Assembly (NCBI GenBank): GCA_016181895.1
Contig: JACOYL010000012.1
Span: 1 to 59,069, forward strand
Length of the DNA stretch: 59,069 nucleotides
Reading direction: 5' to 3'
Source of the DNA: Candidatus Pacearchaeota archaeon
GTDB lineage: Archaea > Nanobdellota > Nanobdellia > Pacearchaeales > GW2011-AR1
Numbering within the stretch: position 1 is the stretch's first letter; every line of letters starts with the position of its first letter. Positions 1 to 8,100 of this stretch are shown piece by piece. The translations under genes and the position numbers were made by a program. The notes under the pieces were generated by a model, which was not told the DNA's origin, did no database searches, and worked only from the letters and a program-made list of their open reading frames with translations.

Positions 1-189
1 AAAATAAACGAGGATGATTTGTTCAACGAGTTTTACAACATTTCAAACGCGGTTGGAATCAATGCCAAGGAATTTTTTGAAACGGCTTACATAATTTTAA
101 TCGGAAAAAGAAAAGGGCCGAGGCTCGCGAATCTCATAATCACGGCGGGAAAAGACAAAATTATTAAACTTTTGGAGCAGATAAAATAA
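1..189 (+). CDS. lysS: Lysyl-tRNA synthetase class I, C-terminal end (partial)
   Basis: The frame is open from base 1 to a TAA at 187-189 and gives the last 62 residues of a protein whose start lies outside the window. The tail reads YIILIGKKRKGPRLANLI, then a helix ending KIIKLLEQIK. This resembles the C-terminal helical end of class I lysyl-tRNA synthetases, which typically close with a GPR(L/A) turn and an LG-K-x-x-I/V-x-x-L helix. The enzyme charges tRNA-Lys in the cytoplasm. The call rests on this short tail only, with no catalytic HIGH or KMSKS motif in view. It is probable but not certain. Confidence 0.6.
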   Translation, partial: KINEDDLFNEFYNISNAVGINAKEFFETAYIILIGKRKGPRLANLIITAGKDKIIKLLEQIK

Positions 190-365
190 AAAATACTCGC
201 GCCTTCGGCGCTCCTTTGGATATTGATATTGCTCCAAATCGGCTTCCAGCACGATTTTCCGCCTAAATGAAGATTATTAATGACAAGGAATTTACAGCAA
301 ATTATTATAATACAACGACGATTTTTTTATACTAACATGTTTCCATCGGGTGGGTGGGGCAAAAA
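190..365 (+). repeat. Dispersed intergenic repeat, copy 1 (divergent)
   Basis: This gap contains a degenerate copy of the window-wide intergenic repeat. It has a GC-rich left part with CTCGCGCCTTCGGCGCTC and GCACGATTTTCCGC, the latter shared with the copy near 54.34 kb. An AT-rich middle with GATTATTAATGAC follows. A right G-run block CGGGTGGGTGGGG at 347-359 lies just upstream of the TATA region of the next gene. The left block is weakly conserved, so membership rests mainly on order of parts and the G-run end. Confidence 0.5.
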
Positions 366-394
366 TTATTAAACTTATCAGATAATTATATATC

Positions 395-565
395 ATGGCG
401 CTCATCATAAAATCAAACATAAGAAAAACCGTGAGAAATTTGGACAAGGAAAAGGAAATCACGAGCGTCGCCGACGAAGTTGAAAGAGAACTGGAGAAAA
501 AAGTCGAGGATATTTTGAGAGAGAAAGCCAATGGAAGGAGAACGCTTCAGGCTAGGGATTTGTAA
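395..565 (+). CDS. Short histone-fold-like DNA-binding protein
   Basis: A 56-residue protein that begins MALIIKSNIRKTVR and ends KANGRRTLQARDL. The C-terminal NGRRTxxxRD pattern is typical of archaeal histone and DUF1931-like histone-fold proteins, where the Arg-Thr pair contacts DNA. The middle is a charged helix (residues 20-46). It is shorter than a canonical archaeal histone (about 66 residues), so a helix may be reduced. The start is supported by a TATA-like element (ATTATTAAAC) about 25 bases upstream, which implies a leaderless mRNA. Expected role: nucleoid packing. The exact subfamily is inferred. Confidence 0.65.
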   Translation: MALIIKSNIRKTVRNLDKEKEITSVADEVERELEKKVEDILREKANGRRTLQARDL

Positions 566-608
566 TCATTATACAAATTTTTATATAGTTTTAAAAAATT
601 ATTCTTTA

Positions 609-1139
609 ATGGAAGTTATTGAGTCTGAAAAAATGGCGGAAAAATTAATCAAAATTTTATTGAGTCACGGGTTTAATTCCGGATTCTCAACCGGTTCCGA
701 CGAGGCACATTATCATTTAAAACAAATTTCCGAAAAAGCCAAAGAATTAAACTTTGAACTTCCTCTCATCGAACAGAGATTTCATTCATTGTTCCATAAT
801 TTAGGCGCGGGAGATTTTGATGCGGCATATCTTTATGATACCAATTTTAATCCTGTTGCACTTAATGGGGGTCCAAGATTGGAAAATATAACAGGATTGG
901 CGATTGACTTGACGCAATCATTGCCCGAAAACAATTTGATTGTTTTTTATTATAACGACAGATTTGCAATTCCGGTACTTTCACTTTATAAAGGCGGGAA
1001 ATTGATAAGACAATCTGCGAACGCCGGAAGCGAAATTTATCATCCGAATTATTGGAAAGCGGATGAAGAAAAAATTAGAGAAAGAGCCCGGCAAGATTTT
1101 GAAGGGCTCGTTGATTTAGGAATTAAATCCATTCCTTAA
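609..1139 (+). CDS. Hypothetical soluble protein (176 residues)
   Basis: The open frame extends upstream to 531, but the ATG at 609 lies about 25 bases after a TATA box (TTTATATAG near 580-588), so I chose it. That avoids overlap with the histone-like gene. The protein is soluble-looking, with no signal peptide or membrane helix. N-terminal helices (residues 1-60) are followed by a mixed region with GAGDFDAAYLYD and LIVFYYNDRFAIPVLSLY, which looks like a beta-rich core. I do not recognise the family. Codon use is AT-rich. It may form its own transcription unit. Confidence 0.6.
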   Translation: MEVIESEKMAEKLIKILLSHGFNSGFSTGSDEAHYHLKQISEKAKELNFELPLIEQRFHSLFHNLGAGDFDAAYLYDTNFNPVALNGGPRLENITGLAIDLTQSLPENNLIVFYYNDRFAIPVLSLYKGGKLIRQSANAGSEIYHPNYWKADEEKIRERARQDFEGLVDLGIKSIP

Positions 1140-1172
1140 AAATATAAAAACTCGTTCTTCTTTTTCTTTATC

Positions 1173-1604
1173 ATGAAAGTTGATTCAAAATCCAAACGCG
1201 GCAGGCTCGCACGCGCCGCAGGCGCGCGATTTGAATTGAAAGTGAGAACGGATTTGGAAAAACAAGGATGGATTTTGGATAAATGGACAAACAATGTTAA
1301 TTTGGGAAAAAAAGAGATAATTTCCGCAAAACCAAAGTTTGTATTTAATCCAAAAACTAGAATGAGGATAATGATAGGAAAAAGTTCTGGTTTTCCAGAT
1401 TTTATTTGTTTTAAATTATCTAAAAAAAAATATGATATAATTGGAGTCGAGGTCAAAATGAACGGTTTCCTTGATGCAGAAGAGAAAGAAAAATGCAGAT
1501 TTCTGCTCAATAAAAAGATTTTCTCCAAAATACGGATTGCAAAAAAGGGAAAGAAAAGAGGGGAGATAGAATACATTGACTTTGCGGAGAAGTATGATTT
1601 ATAA
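1173..1604 (+). CDS. PD-(D/E)XK superfamily nuclease-like protein
   Basis: A 143-residue protein with the restriction-endonuclease-like fold signature. Glu21 sits in an N-terminal helix (ARFELKVR), Pro75-Asp76 in SGFPDFICF, and Glu93-x-Lys95 in GVEVKMN, giving the E...PD...ExK metal-binding set. The N-terminus is strongly basic. The family includes Holliday-junction resolvases, VRR-NUC proteins and restriction enzymes. The short single-domain form with a GFPD loop is closest in look to VRR-NUC or resolvase-like nucleases. A TATA-like AAATATAAAAAC lies about 25 bases before the ATG. No partner methylase is nearby, so a restriction system is unlikely. The substrate is unknown. Confidence 0.6.
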   Translation: MKVDSKSKRGRLARAAGARFELKVRTDLEKQGWILDKWTNNVNLGKKEIISAKPKFVFNPKTRMRIMIGKSSGFPDFICFKLSKKKYDIIGVEVKMNGFLDAEEKEKCRFLLNKKIFSKIRIAKKGKKRGEIEYIDFAEKYDL

Positions 1605-1807
1605 AATTAGACAGCGCCTCGCCTCCTACTCGCGCCCCGACTTTGCTATCAATAAATAAAATTTGCCAAAGTCAAAGCACTCGGCTCGCTAATCAATTGC
1701 TACGAACCAAGTTTCGCCAAGGTTCTTCGTTGATAATTAAAAAATTAATACAGAAAATTTATAGTTAGGGGTTTAATATTCACACCTGTCTTTGGGAGGG
1801 TGGGCGG
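1605..1807 (+). repeat. Dispersed intergenic repeat, copy 2
   Basis: The gap holds the left block CTCGCGCCCCGACTTTG near 1629, followed by TTTGCCAAAGTCAAAGCACT. Both are shared with copies near 5.89, 37.19 and 54.28 kb. An AT-rich middle follows, and the right end is the G-run GGGAGGGTGGGCGG at 1794-1807. The G-run end lies 45 bases upstream of the next start codon and just before its promoter. Confidence 0.7.
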
Positions 1808-1851
1808 AACAACACAACAATGTTTAAAATTAATTATTACCTGTAATTTTA

Positions 1852-2625
1852 ATGAGATTTTTAGCATTGATGATTTTTGTTGTCTTATTGATTAATCTTG
1901 TTTCTGCGATAAGAATAAATGAAGTTGAGATAAACCCTATGGGAGGAAGTGGAGGAAATGAATGGATTGAACTCTATAACGATGGGACAAATTTAGATAT
2001 TTCCAGTTGGGAAATTTATGAAGGGATAGTAGGAGGGATAGTAAATCCTAAAAAAATATTAATTATACCTAATGATACTGTAATTGAAGAAAATAGTTAT
2101 TATACAATTGAATTAAGCAGCTCAAAATTAAATAATGACGGAGATTTTGTAATTCTTTATGATTCTTCAGATAATGAGGTAGATAGAACAGAAATATTTG
2201 GGGATAGTTCGTCTGGAACAAAAACATGGCAATATTGTAGTAGTTTATGGGAATTTATTGAATCTACTAAAAATACGAAAAATAGTTGTTCTGTAACTGA
2301 TGAAGAAAATGAAGAAACTAATTCTAATAATAACACAAATAACAGCGAGATTGAAGTTAATGTTGAAGTAAATATTGGTGTGGAAAATGAAACAGGGAAT
2401 TCAACAACGGCTCGAACCTCATCTGTTAGCAATAAAAATGCAATAACTCCAATGACTTCAGAAGTCATAAAATTGAACGCGGATTCACAGGAAGATATAA
2501 AAAGCGAAAACAGTTTTGGAAATTTGTACAGCAATTGGGCAATAATAAGCCTCGGAGTTTTCTCTGTCGTTATTGCATTGTTGCTTTTATTAAAAAACAA
2601 AACAAAGAAAAATGGGCTCGTATGA
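1852..2625 (+). CDS. Membrane-anchored lamin-tail-domain (LTD) surface protein
   Basis: A 257-residue protein. Residues 1-19 form a Sec-type signal peptide (MRFLALMIFVVLLINLVSA). Residues 20-110 resemble a lamin tail domain: INEVEINP, an EWIELYN strand, DISSWEI, then LNNDGDFVILYD and a short Asp-rich loop. These are the hallmark strands of the family. A Ser/Thr/Asn-rich linker follows, then one C-terminal membrane helix (about residues 228-248) and a lysine-rich tail. The protein is predicted to be displayed on the cell surface. A TATA-like GTTTAAAATT lies about 25 bases before the start. Its end overlaps the next gene by 14 bases. Confidence 0.75.
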   Translation: MRFLALMIFVVLLINLVSAIRINEVEINPMGGSGGNEWIELYNDGTNLDISSWEIYEGIVGGIVNPKKILIIPNDTVIEENSYYTIELSSSKLNNDGDFVILYDSSDNEVDRTEIFGDSSSGTKTWQYCSSLWEFIESTKNTKNSCSVTDEENEETNSNNNTNNSEIEVNVEVNIGVENETGNSTTARTSSVSNKNAITPMTSEVIKLNADSQEDIKSENSFGNLYSNWAIISLGVFSVVIALLLLLKNKTKKNGLV

Positions 2626-3055
2626 GGAAACAAAAAACATTCAGGCAGTGATGATACTTGAAGCGCTTGGAAAACCGCCGGAACATTTGACGGAAACCCT
2701 GAATAATCTTGCAAAAGAAATTGAAAAAGAAAAAGGCGTGCATGTTATCAGCAAAAAAATAAACGAGCCTGTTGAAATGAAAGACAAGAAAGATTTCTAC
2801 ACCAATTTTCTGGAAATAGAAGTTGAAGTCGAAGAGATTCTGCATCTGGCGATTTTGCTTTTCAAATACATGCCCGCGCACATTGAGATAATTTATCCGG
2901 AATTTATAGCATTGACAAACAACGGCTGGAATGACATTTTCAACGAATTAACAAGAAGGCTTCATGGTTATGATGAAATCGCGAGAATAATGCAGATTGA
3001 AAAAAACATTCTAGAAAAAAAATTAAGAGAGATTCTTAGCAAAGACAAAAAATAA
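2612..3055 (+). CDS. Conserved DPANN-type hypothetical protein (147 residues)
   Basis: The start overlaps the LTD gene by 14 bases, so the two are probably co-transcribed and translationally coupled. The protein is soluble and mostly helical. A first part (LEALGKPPEHLTETLNNLA, then KGVHVISKKI) leads into YTNFLEIEVEVEEI and a membrane-neutral stretch PAHIEIIYPEF. A C-terminal helix ends in lysines. The 'LGKPPEHLTETL' and 'MPAHIEIIYPE' segments look like a conserved archaeal family of unknown function that I recall from DPANN genomes. That recollection could not be checked here. No catalytic motif is evident. Confidence 0.65.
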   Translation: MGSYEETKNIQAVMILEALGKPPEHLTETLNNLAKEIEKEKGVHVISKKINEPVEMKDKKDFYTNFLEIEVEVEEILHLAILLFKYMPAHIEIIYPEFIALTNNGWNDIFNELTRRLHGYDEIARIMQIEKNILEKKLREILSKDKK

Positions 3056-3126
3056 TCTCTCATTACTTCGCCTGAAAGTCAAAGTAAAGGGATGTTTTGG
3101 GGGAGAAGAAGAAATAAATTAATTAT

Positions 3127-4479
3127 CTAATCATGGACACATATAACAATTTTTTTTGTATCGTCACGGCAAGGATGGGTACCAAACAATACAAAACCAC
3201 ATTGTGAGAAGTAAGCACCATAATCTTGTGAATGATAAGGTTCATCTGCAGCCCCAAAACCTTTTGGTGGACATCCTCCCCCAGCACTTAGAGAAAAATT
3301 AAATAAAGAAATAATGGCAGGGTCACCACCATCTAATCTTATATTTGTAAATTCTTCTGTAGTGGGCAATCTCCAACCTGAACCTAGATTTTCACAGTAT
3401 TCAAATGCAGGATAATCATTTTTAGTAAAGGGAAAATAATCATAGTGGTCCCCAATCCACCTAGGAATTTTAAATTCTTGATATCTTAAATTATCTCCTT
3501 GACAGGTTGACCATTTGTATAAATTTTTATCACTTTCAACCCATTTAAGATTGCCGCATTGTTGTTCATAATAGCCATTAATTCCATACAATTCACTATC
3601 AACATAAACAAACTCATTACAATTTCCAAGAAAAGTTTGTTGCGTTAAAGTCTCTTCAATGACTAATTCACAATTACCTAAACAACATTTTCCATTATCA
3701 GAAGAATTTATTAAAGATCCATTACAAATTTCTGTTTCATTACAAAAATTTCCATTCTGTTCAAAACAAGTTGATATTGTCCCAATAACAACACACTCTT
3801 GTTCTTCTTCAGGTTTACTTTCTACTGTCCCACAATTATTTAAATCTTCACATGTTCTTGTTTGTAGTCCATCCAAACATTCCAACCATTCATCACATTG
3901 CCAATATTCCTCACAAAAAGAATTAATTTCTTCACTAATTTTTTTAATTTCTATATGTGCTATTTCATTAACAGTACTGTTTAGTCTGATTTGCAAATCA
4001 TAGAATCCATCATTATTTAAATCAAACTTCTTTTTCTCCCCAATTTTAAGGTTTGTATTAATTGGTTCGCTTTGGATAATTATATCAATAGAATCATCAT
4101 AAATAGAATCTACAATAATTTTATGTTCTTCTCCAACTATTTCAATCTTAACCCCCTTACCTTCCTTTAATTCTATTAAAATTCCTTGAGAAAGTTCATC
4201 TTCAGAGATGATTTTTGAAAAAAATTTGGTAAAGAAAAAAATAACTATAATTATTATTAATATACTAACAAAAATCCAAATTTTTTTGTTTGATTTTTGT
4301 GTATCTTGTGAAGAAGATTGTGTAATCTTCTTATTATTTATATCTTCAACATAATTAATCGTATCGTAAACGTTTTGTGAGTGATGACCTTGATTTATTA
4401 GGGAATTTCTAATGTAAGCAGCATTAAAACCATTATTGAAACTTTGTTGAATATACTTAATTAATTTTGTATCTATCAT
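3127..4479 (-). CDS. Single-pass membrane protein with Cys-rich module and FISUMP/DUF1566-like C-terminal domain
   Basis: A 450-residue protein. Residues 1-45 form a small helical domain (LIKYIQQSFNNGF ... LINQGHHSQNVYDTI) that also occurs in the 54482-54754 protein. Residues 66-87 are a membrane helix. Next comes a beta-rich region, then a Trp/Cys motif (EYWQCDEWLEC) resembling a thrombospondin type 1 element. A Cys module with CFEQNGNFC and CCLGNC is shared with the next gene. The C-terminal part has the GWRLPTTEEF signature of DUF1566/FISUMP domains. There is no signal peptide; the N-terminus is probably cytoplasmic and the C-terminal two thirds outside. Only three bases separate it from the upstream gene on this strand. 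Confidence 0.65.
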   Translation of the reverse strand: MIDTKLIKYIQQSFNNGFNAAYIRNSLINQGHHSQNVYDTINYVEDINNKKITQSSSQDTQKSNKKIWIFVSILIIIIVIFFFTKFFSKIISEDELSQGILIELKEGKGVKIEIVGEEHKIIVDSIYDDSIDIIIQSEPINTNLKIGEKKKFDLNNDGFYDLQIRLNSTVNEIAHIEIKKISEEINSFCEEYWQCDEWLECLDGLQTRTCEDLNNCGTVESKPEEEQECVVIGTISTCFEQNGNFCNETEICNGSLINSSDNGKCCLGNCELVIEETLTQQTFLGNCNEFVYVDSELYGINGYYEQQCGNLKWVESDKNLYKWSTCQGDNLRYQEFKIPRWIGDHYDYFPFTKNDYPAFEYCENLGSGWRLPTTEEFTNIRLDGGDPAIISLFNFSLSAGGGCPPKGFGAADEPYHSQDYGAYFSQCGFVLFGTHPCRDDTKKIVICVHD

Positions 4480-4482
4480 TAT

Positions 4483-5802
4483 TCATCTTCTCCTCGCAAC
4501 TTTCAGCAAATCAACTGGATTTCTTACTTTTCTGTACTTGAAGAAATAAAACCAAAGAACAAATCCAACTGCAATTATTACAATCGTCCAGCCGATGATT
4601 TTTCCGTAGGAACTTCCCGAAACAACAGAACAGGAACTCAAACAGCAAATTCCGTCTTTTGAAACTTTCGTGTTTGCATTTTCGCATTTTTCGTTGCTTT
4701 TGCAAATTGTTCCGTTCAATTCAAAGCATGAAGGTGTTGAAGAATCTCCTGTCTGATTAACAGGCTGATAATTTTTTATAAAATCAAGCGAAACAGAAAT
4801 ATAATCATAAAAATCATCGCTTGTTTTTGCTTTTATCTGTCCCGAAATCATAGCCTCCGTGCTTCCGGAGAAAAAAGTTATTTCAATCTTCTCGCTGGAA
4901 TTTTCATTTATTTTTGAGATGTTTTTTGCCGGAAGCAGAATGTACGGCTTTAATTCGTCTGAAAAAGACAGTTCAATATTTTCCAAATCCACTGAATTGA
5001 GATTGAACAAGTAAACTGTTCTGTTTATTTTTGAATTCAAGCCCAGGGAAATGTTTAATTCCGAAGGCTCGAATCTTAATTTGTTTCCGGAAATATTTTC
5101 ATCTCTTTCATCCTTATCTGATGTAATAAAAACAGGAAACTCGTAATTTGTATTTTCGGTTGAGAAGAGAATTTTTTGAACTGCAAACGAATCGAAAGTA
5201 TTCTTGTCGAAATTTATTTTTTTTGTCTCCCCTGTTTTGATTTTTATTTCATTTTCCCCTGTTTCTCCAGAAGATTCAGAGCCGAACAAGGAACCAAAAT
5301 CGAAAAATCCGCCGTCTTCAGGCTCTTCTGAGATTTCAGATTCGTTCACTATTTTGTAACTCAAAATTATTTCAGAATCCTTTAGATTTTGAACTTCCAC
5401 ATCAAAACTCCCATCTGTTGAGATGAATCCGGGTTCAATTGAGAAATCAGAGAAATTTTCATTGATTGTGAAATTTCTCTCCAAGTCTTTTTCAATTATC
5501 TGCCCGAATTCCAAAATTTTCGCGTTTTCTATTACAAGAGAATAATTTCCAGGTTGCTTGTTAAGAAGCTGTCCGTAAATATAGAAATCATTGTCGATTT
5601 TTTCGACAAAAGGAACAATTGATATTCTGGTATGTCCTCTTAAAAAGATTATGTCATTTTCAGAAATCGGCTCGAAAAAGTTTCCTGAAATCCGAGCCAG
5701 AAAAGTCTCGCCTTGCTGAAAGTCTGTTTTTCCCTGAAATTCAACCGCGGAAATTGTAGATAAAAGGAAAATTGACAATAAAATTAATGCACCGCTTTTC
5801 AT
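4483..5802 (-). CDS. Exported membrane-anchored protein with C-terminal Cys-rich module
   Basis: A 439-residue protein with a signal peptide at residues 1-19 (ending STISA). A long beta-sandwich-like ectodomain follows, with repeated EIE/LSFSDE strands typical of Ig-like folds. A cysteine module (CFELNGTIC, then CC and C) comes next. The protein ends with a membrane helix (GWTIVIIAVGFVLWFYFF) and a basic tail ending RRR. It is the upstream member of a probable minus-strand operon with the 3127-4479 gene. The ectodomain family is not recognised. The anchor and tail resemble other surface proteins of this window, but no ITG-type sorting motif is present. Confidence 0.65.
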   Translation of the reverse strand: MKSGALILLSIFLLSTISAVEFQGKTDFQQGETFLARISGNFFEPISENDIIFLRGHTRISIVPFVEKIDNDFYIYGQLLNKQPGNYSLVIENAKILEFGQIIEKDLERNFTINENFSDFSIEPGFISTDGSFDVEVQNLKDSEIILSYKIVNESEISEEPEDGGFFDFGSLFGSESSGETGENEIKIKTGETKKINFDKNTFDSFAVQKILFSTENTNYEFPVFITSDKDERDENISGNKLRFEPSELNISLGLNSKINRTVYLFNLNSVDLENIELSFSDELKPYILLPAKNISKINENSSEKIEITFFSGSTEAMISGQIKAKTSDDFYDYISVSLDFIKNYQPVNQTGDSSTPSCFELNGTICKSNEKCENANTKVSKDGICCLSSCSVVSGSSYGKIIGWTIVIIAVGFVLWFYFFKYRKVRNPVDLLKVARRR

Positions 5803-5849
5803 AAATTTCAGAATAAAATTAAGTTAATAAAGTTTTATCTGAAAAAAGA

Positions 5850-6216
5850 TACGCTCGCCATTCGGCTCGCTTATTGATATGCTCAAAACCTCTCGTGCCC
5901 CGACTTTGTTATAAATATAAAATTTGTCAAAATCAAAACACTCGCTTCGTCAGGTTTTTCGCTAAAAAAAATTTTAATGTAGAAAAAAGATTCATATAAA
6001 TTCTCATTGAAATTATTGAAATTAATGATAATGTAGAATCTAACATTAAATCAGACAAATTTGTTTTACAATTAAACTGGTTTTGGGCGACGACAAATTT
6101 ATTGTAATTATAAAAAAGTTAATGTGAAAAAGTCTTTTATTAATAATCAGTTTCTCAAAGTTGGATTTATCATTAAAATTGTTTTAGTGGTGGGTGGTCG
6201 GGGGTTGGTCGGCGGG
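5850..6216 (+). repeat. Dispersed intergenic repeat, copy 3
   Basis: This long gap holds CTCGTGCCCCGACTTTG at 5892, then TTTGTCAAAATCAAAACACTCG. The middle motifs are TTTTAATGTAGAAAAAAG, CAAATTTGTTTTACAATTAAAC and GTTAATGTGAAAAAG. TTATCATTAAAATTG leads to a right G-run block (GGTGGGTGGTCGGGGGTTGG, then GGCGGG) at 6188-6216. That block abuts the stop codon of the minus-strand gene. No convincing small ORF was seen inside. Confidence 0.75.
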
Positions 6217-6220
6217 ATTT

Positions 6221-8083
6221 TTATTTCCCCATATCCTTGAGCTTTTTCAGGACTTCTGAAAGTTCACCGTGTTTTTGAGGATGGTGTTCTTGAGGAACGT
6301 GATGCTGCTGCGGCTGCGTCGGAACAACTCTTCTCGGGAAAATTGCGGGAGGATTGAACGGAGGTCTTCTTGGATATGAAGGAGGCATTCCATGTCCTGA
6401 ACCGGATTTAATTCTAAACCAAAGATGCCTTAATCTTTCCCTGAAAAGAATTCCAAGTGCCGCAAAAATTATCAATATTACAAGTGTCCAAATCCAGAAT
6501 GCAGAAATCCCCCTTATTTTTGTTTCCTTAATGCAGCAGATGTCAGAACTGAATTCGCATTGTTCGGAAGATTCTGTTTCTCCTGAAAGACAGCCGCTGC
6601 TGCTGCGCCTGCATTCTCCTCCTGCAGCCTCGCATTGTGATTCCTCTTCTTCTGAAGGAATTTCGCATGTTCCGGATATGCAACAGATTTCTCCAGAGGA
6701 AATATCAGAAGCATCTCCTTCAGAACCTCCAACACAATCCTGAGATGAAGTGCAAATTTGTCCTCCCTGTTCGTCACAGGTTTCAAGAATCCTCTGCCTG
6801 TCACAGCATACAGAAGTCCCTGAACAACTGTATATTGAACTTGAAAGAACGTCTCCTTCAGCAAGACTGCAACTTATTCCCGACATGCAAAAAAATCCTG
6901 CACTTTCACAAGAGGTTATGTTTGCAGGGGTTATGTTTGAATCTATCGGCGGCGGCGTTGTGGATCTCAAGGAAGGTGTTCTTGGGTCCAATGCATGCAA
7001 AATAAATGCTGTGTCTTTTACATTTCCGCTGTTCCAGCATCCGTCTGCTCCTTGCGTGTTTTCATCAAGAAGCCAGTCTATTGCATCCTGTTTTTCCAAA
7101 GGATCGTCATTTTGAAGAAAATACAATGCAAGCGCGGTGTCATAATATTTGTCGCTGCTTTCCTGCCACCAATTTCCCGGTTTTTGTTTTGAAAGAAGTT
7201 CGTTCTGAAATTTTCCCGTCAGCAAATACAAAAACGCTTCCGGCAAAAAATCATCGTTTGTTCCGGTGTCCATGTTTATAACAAGATAGGGGATAAATGC
7301 CGAAACATCGTAGTTGAAGGAATTGCTCAAAATAAATGCCGCCCACAAACTTGCCTCATATTTGCACTCTCCCGTTGACCCGCTGGTGCCAAAACACAAT
7401 GATTTAACTTTTTCTGTTGTTTCCCCCCCTGACGAAGAAGAGTGTGTTTCCTCGGAAACATAAATTGTCGAGGTTCCCTGTTTTTGATACAAAAGATTTG
7501 TCGTGAAGGATTTGTCGCATGAGGTTTTTATATCTTTGTTAAAACAGGTTTGGGAAATTTTAAGCCAGTAATCGCCGACGCTGTTTTCATCCACGCATGT
7601 TCCTAAAGCAACGCTGGCTATTGTTTTATCTTCATTGAAAGTCACATCTTGAAATGAAGTTCCGTAAGAGACCTTGCATGCCAATGTTCCTGTTTCAGCA
7701 GTGTCAATTTGCAAGAGCCAGTCAATATTGTCCGCTGTTCTGTTTTTTGAAATCAGCCAGTCTTTATCCCCGCTTGTTGAAGCGCCGCCAAGAAAAGCCA
7801 AAGAAGTATATTTAATACCAAGAGCGGTATTTGTCTTGAAATTTGAATCGCTTGTGACTTCTGATTTGCAGTCTCCCGTCGCTATGAGGGAAAAAACTTT
7901 TTCTTCGGAAGTTAAACTGGAACATGTGCGCGTGTCTATTTTATCCTGAAGGCAAATGTAACCGTTGTCAATCTTGCAATCATCATCGTCAGGTTCACAT
8001 TCCTGTATTTGGGCAAATGTCAGGTTTGCGAGAAATGAGACAATCATTAAAAACAAAAACAAACTCAACACCGCTTTTTTCAT
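6221..8083 (-). CDS. Exported alpha/alpha-toroid-like protein with Cys-rich repeats and C-terminal anchor
   Basis: The frame opens with a TTG at 8098, but the ATG at 8083 begins a clean signal peptide (MKKAVLSLFLFLMIVSFLA), so I used it (620 residues). A region near residues 240-370 has YYDTALALYFLQ, AIDWLLDENT and VKDTAFILHALD, the pattern of terpenoid-cyclase/prenyltransferase-like or TED-like alpha-alpha barrels. No catalytic motif is identified. Three cysteine modules with CC pairs follow (CESAGFFC, CDEQGGQIC, CEAAGGEC). After them come a membrane helix (FWIWTLVILIIFAALGILF) and a Pro/His/Gln-rich cytoplasmic tail. The extracellular role is unknown. Confidence 0.65.
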   Translation of the reverse strand: MKKAVLSLFLFLMIVSFLANLTFAQIQECEPDDDDCKIDNGYICLQDKIDTRTCSSLTSEEKVFSLIATGDCKSEVTSDSNFKTNTALGIKYTSLAFLGGASTSGDKDWLISKNRTADNIDWLLQIDTAETGTLACKVSYGTSFQDVTFNEDKTIASVALGTCVDENSVGDYWLKISQTCFNKDIKTSCDKSFTTNLLYQKQGTSTIYVSEETHSSSSGGETTEKVKSLCFGTSGSTGECKYEASLWAAFILSNSFNYDVSAFIPYLVINMDTGTNDDFLPEAFLYLLTGKFQNELLSKQKPGNWWQESSDKYYDTALALYFLQNDDPLEKQDAIDWLLDENTQGADGCWNSGNVKDTAFILHALDPRTPSLRSTTPPPIDSNITPANITSCESAGFFCMSGISCSLAEGDVLSSSIYSCSGTSVCCDRQRILETCDEQGGQICTSSQDCVGGSEGDASDISSGEICCISGTCEIPSEEEESQCEAAGGECRRSSSGCLSGETESSEQCEFSSDICCIKETKIRGISAFWIWTLVILIIFAALGILFRERLRHLWFRIKSGSGHGMPPSYPRRPPFNPPAIFPRRVVPTQPQQHHVPQEHHPQKHGELSEVLKKLKDMGK

Positions 8084-8100
8084 TTTTAAATCAGGCAATT

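Noticed and set aside
1136-1576. 146-codon minus-strand ORF
   Set aside because: Antisense to the PD-(D/E)XK gene, with Phe/Leu/Ser-rich shadow composition and no promoter.
6354-7281. Several plus-strand ORFs opposite the 6221-8083 gene
   Set aside because: They mirror a Cys-rich coding sequence; composition is shadow-like and none has a promoter or family match.
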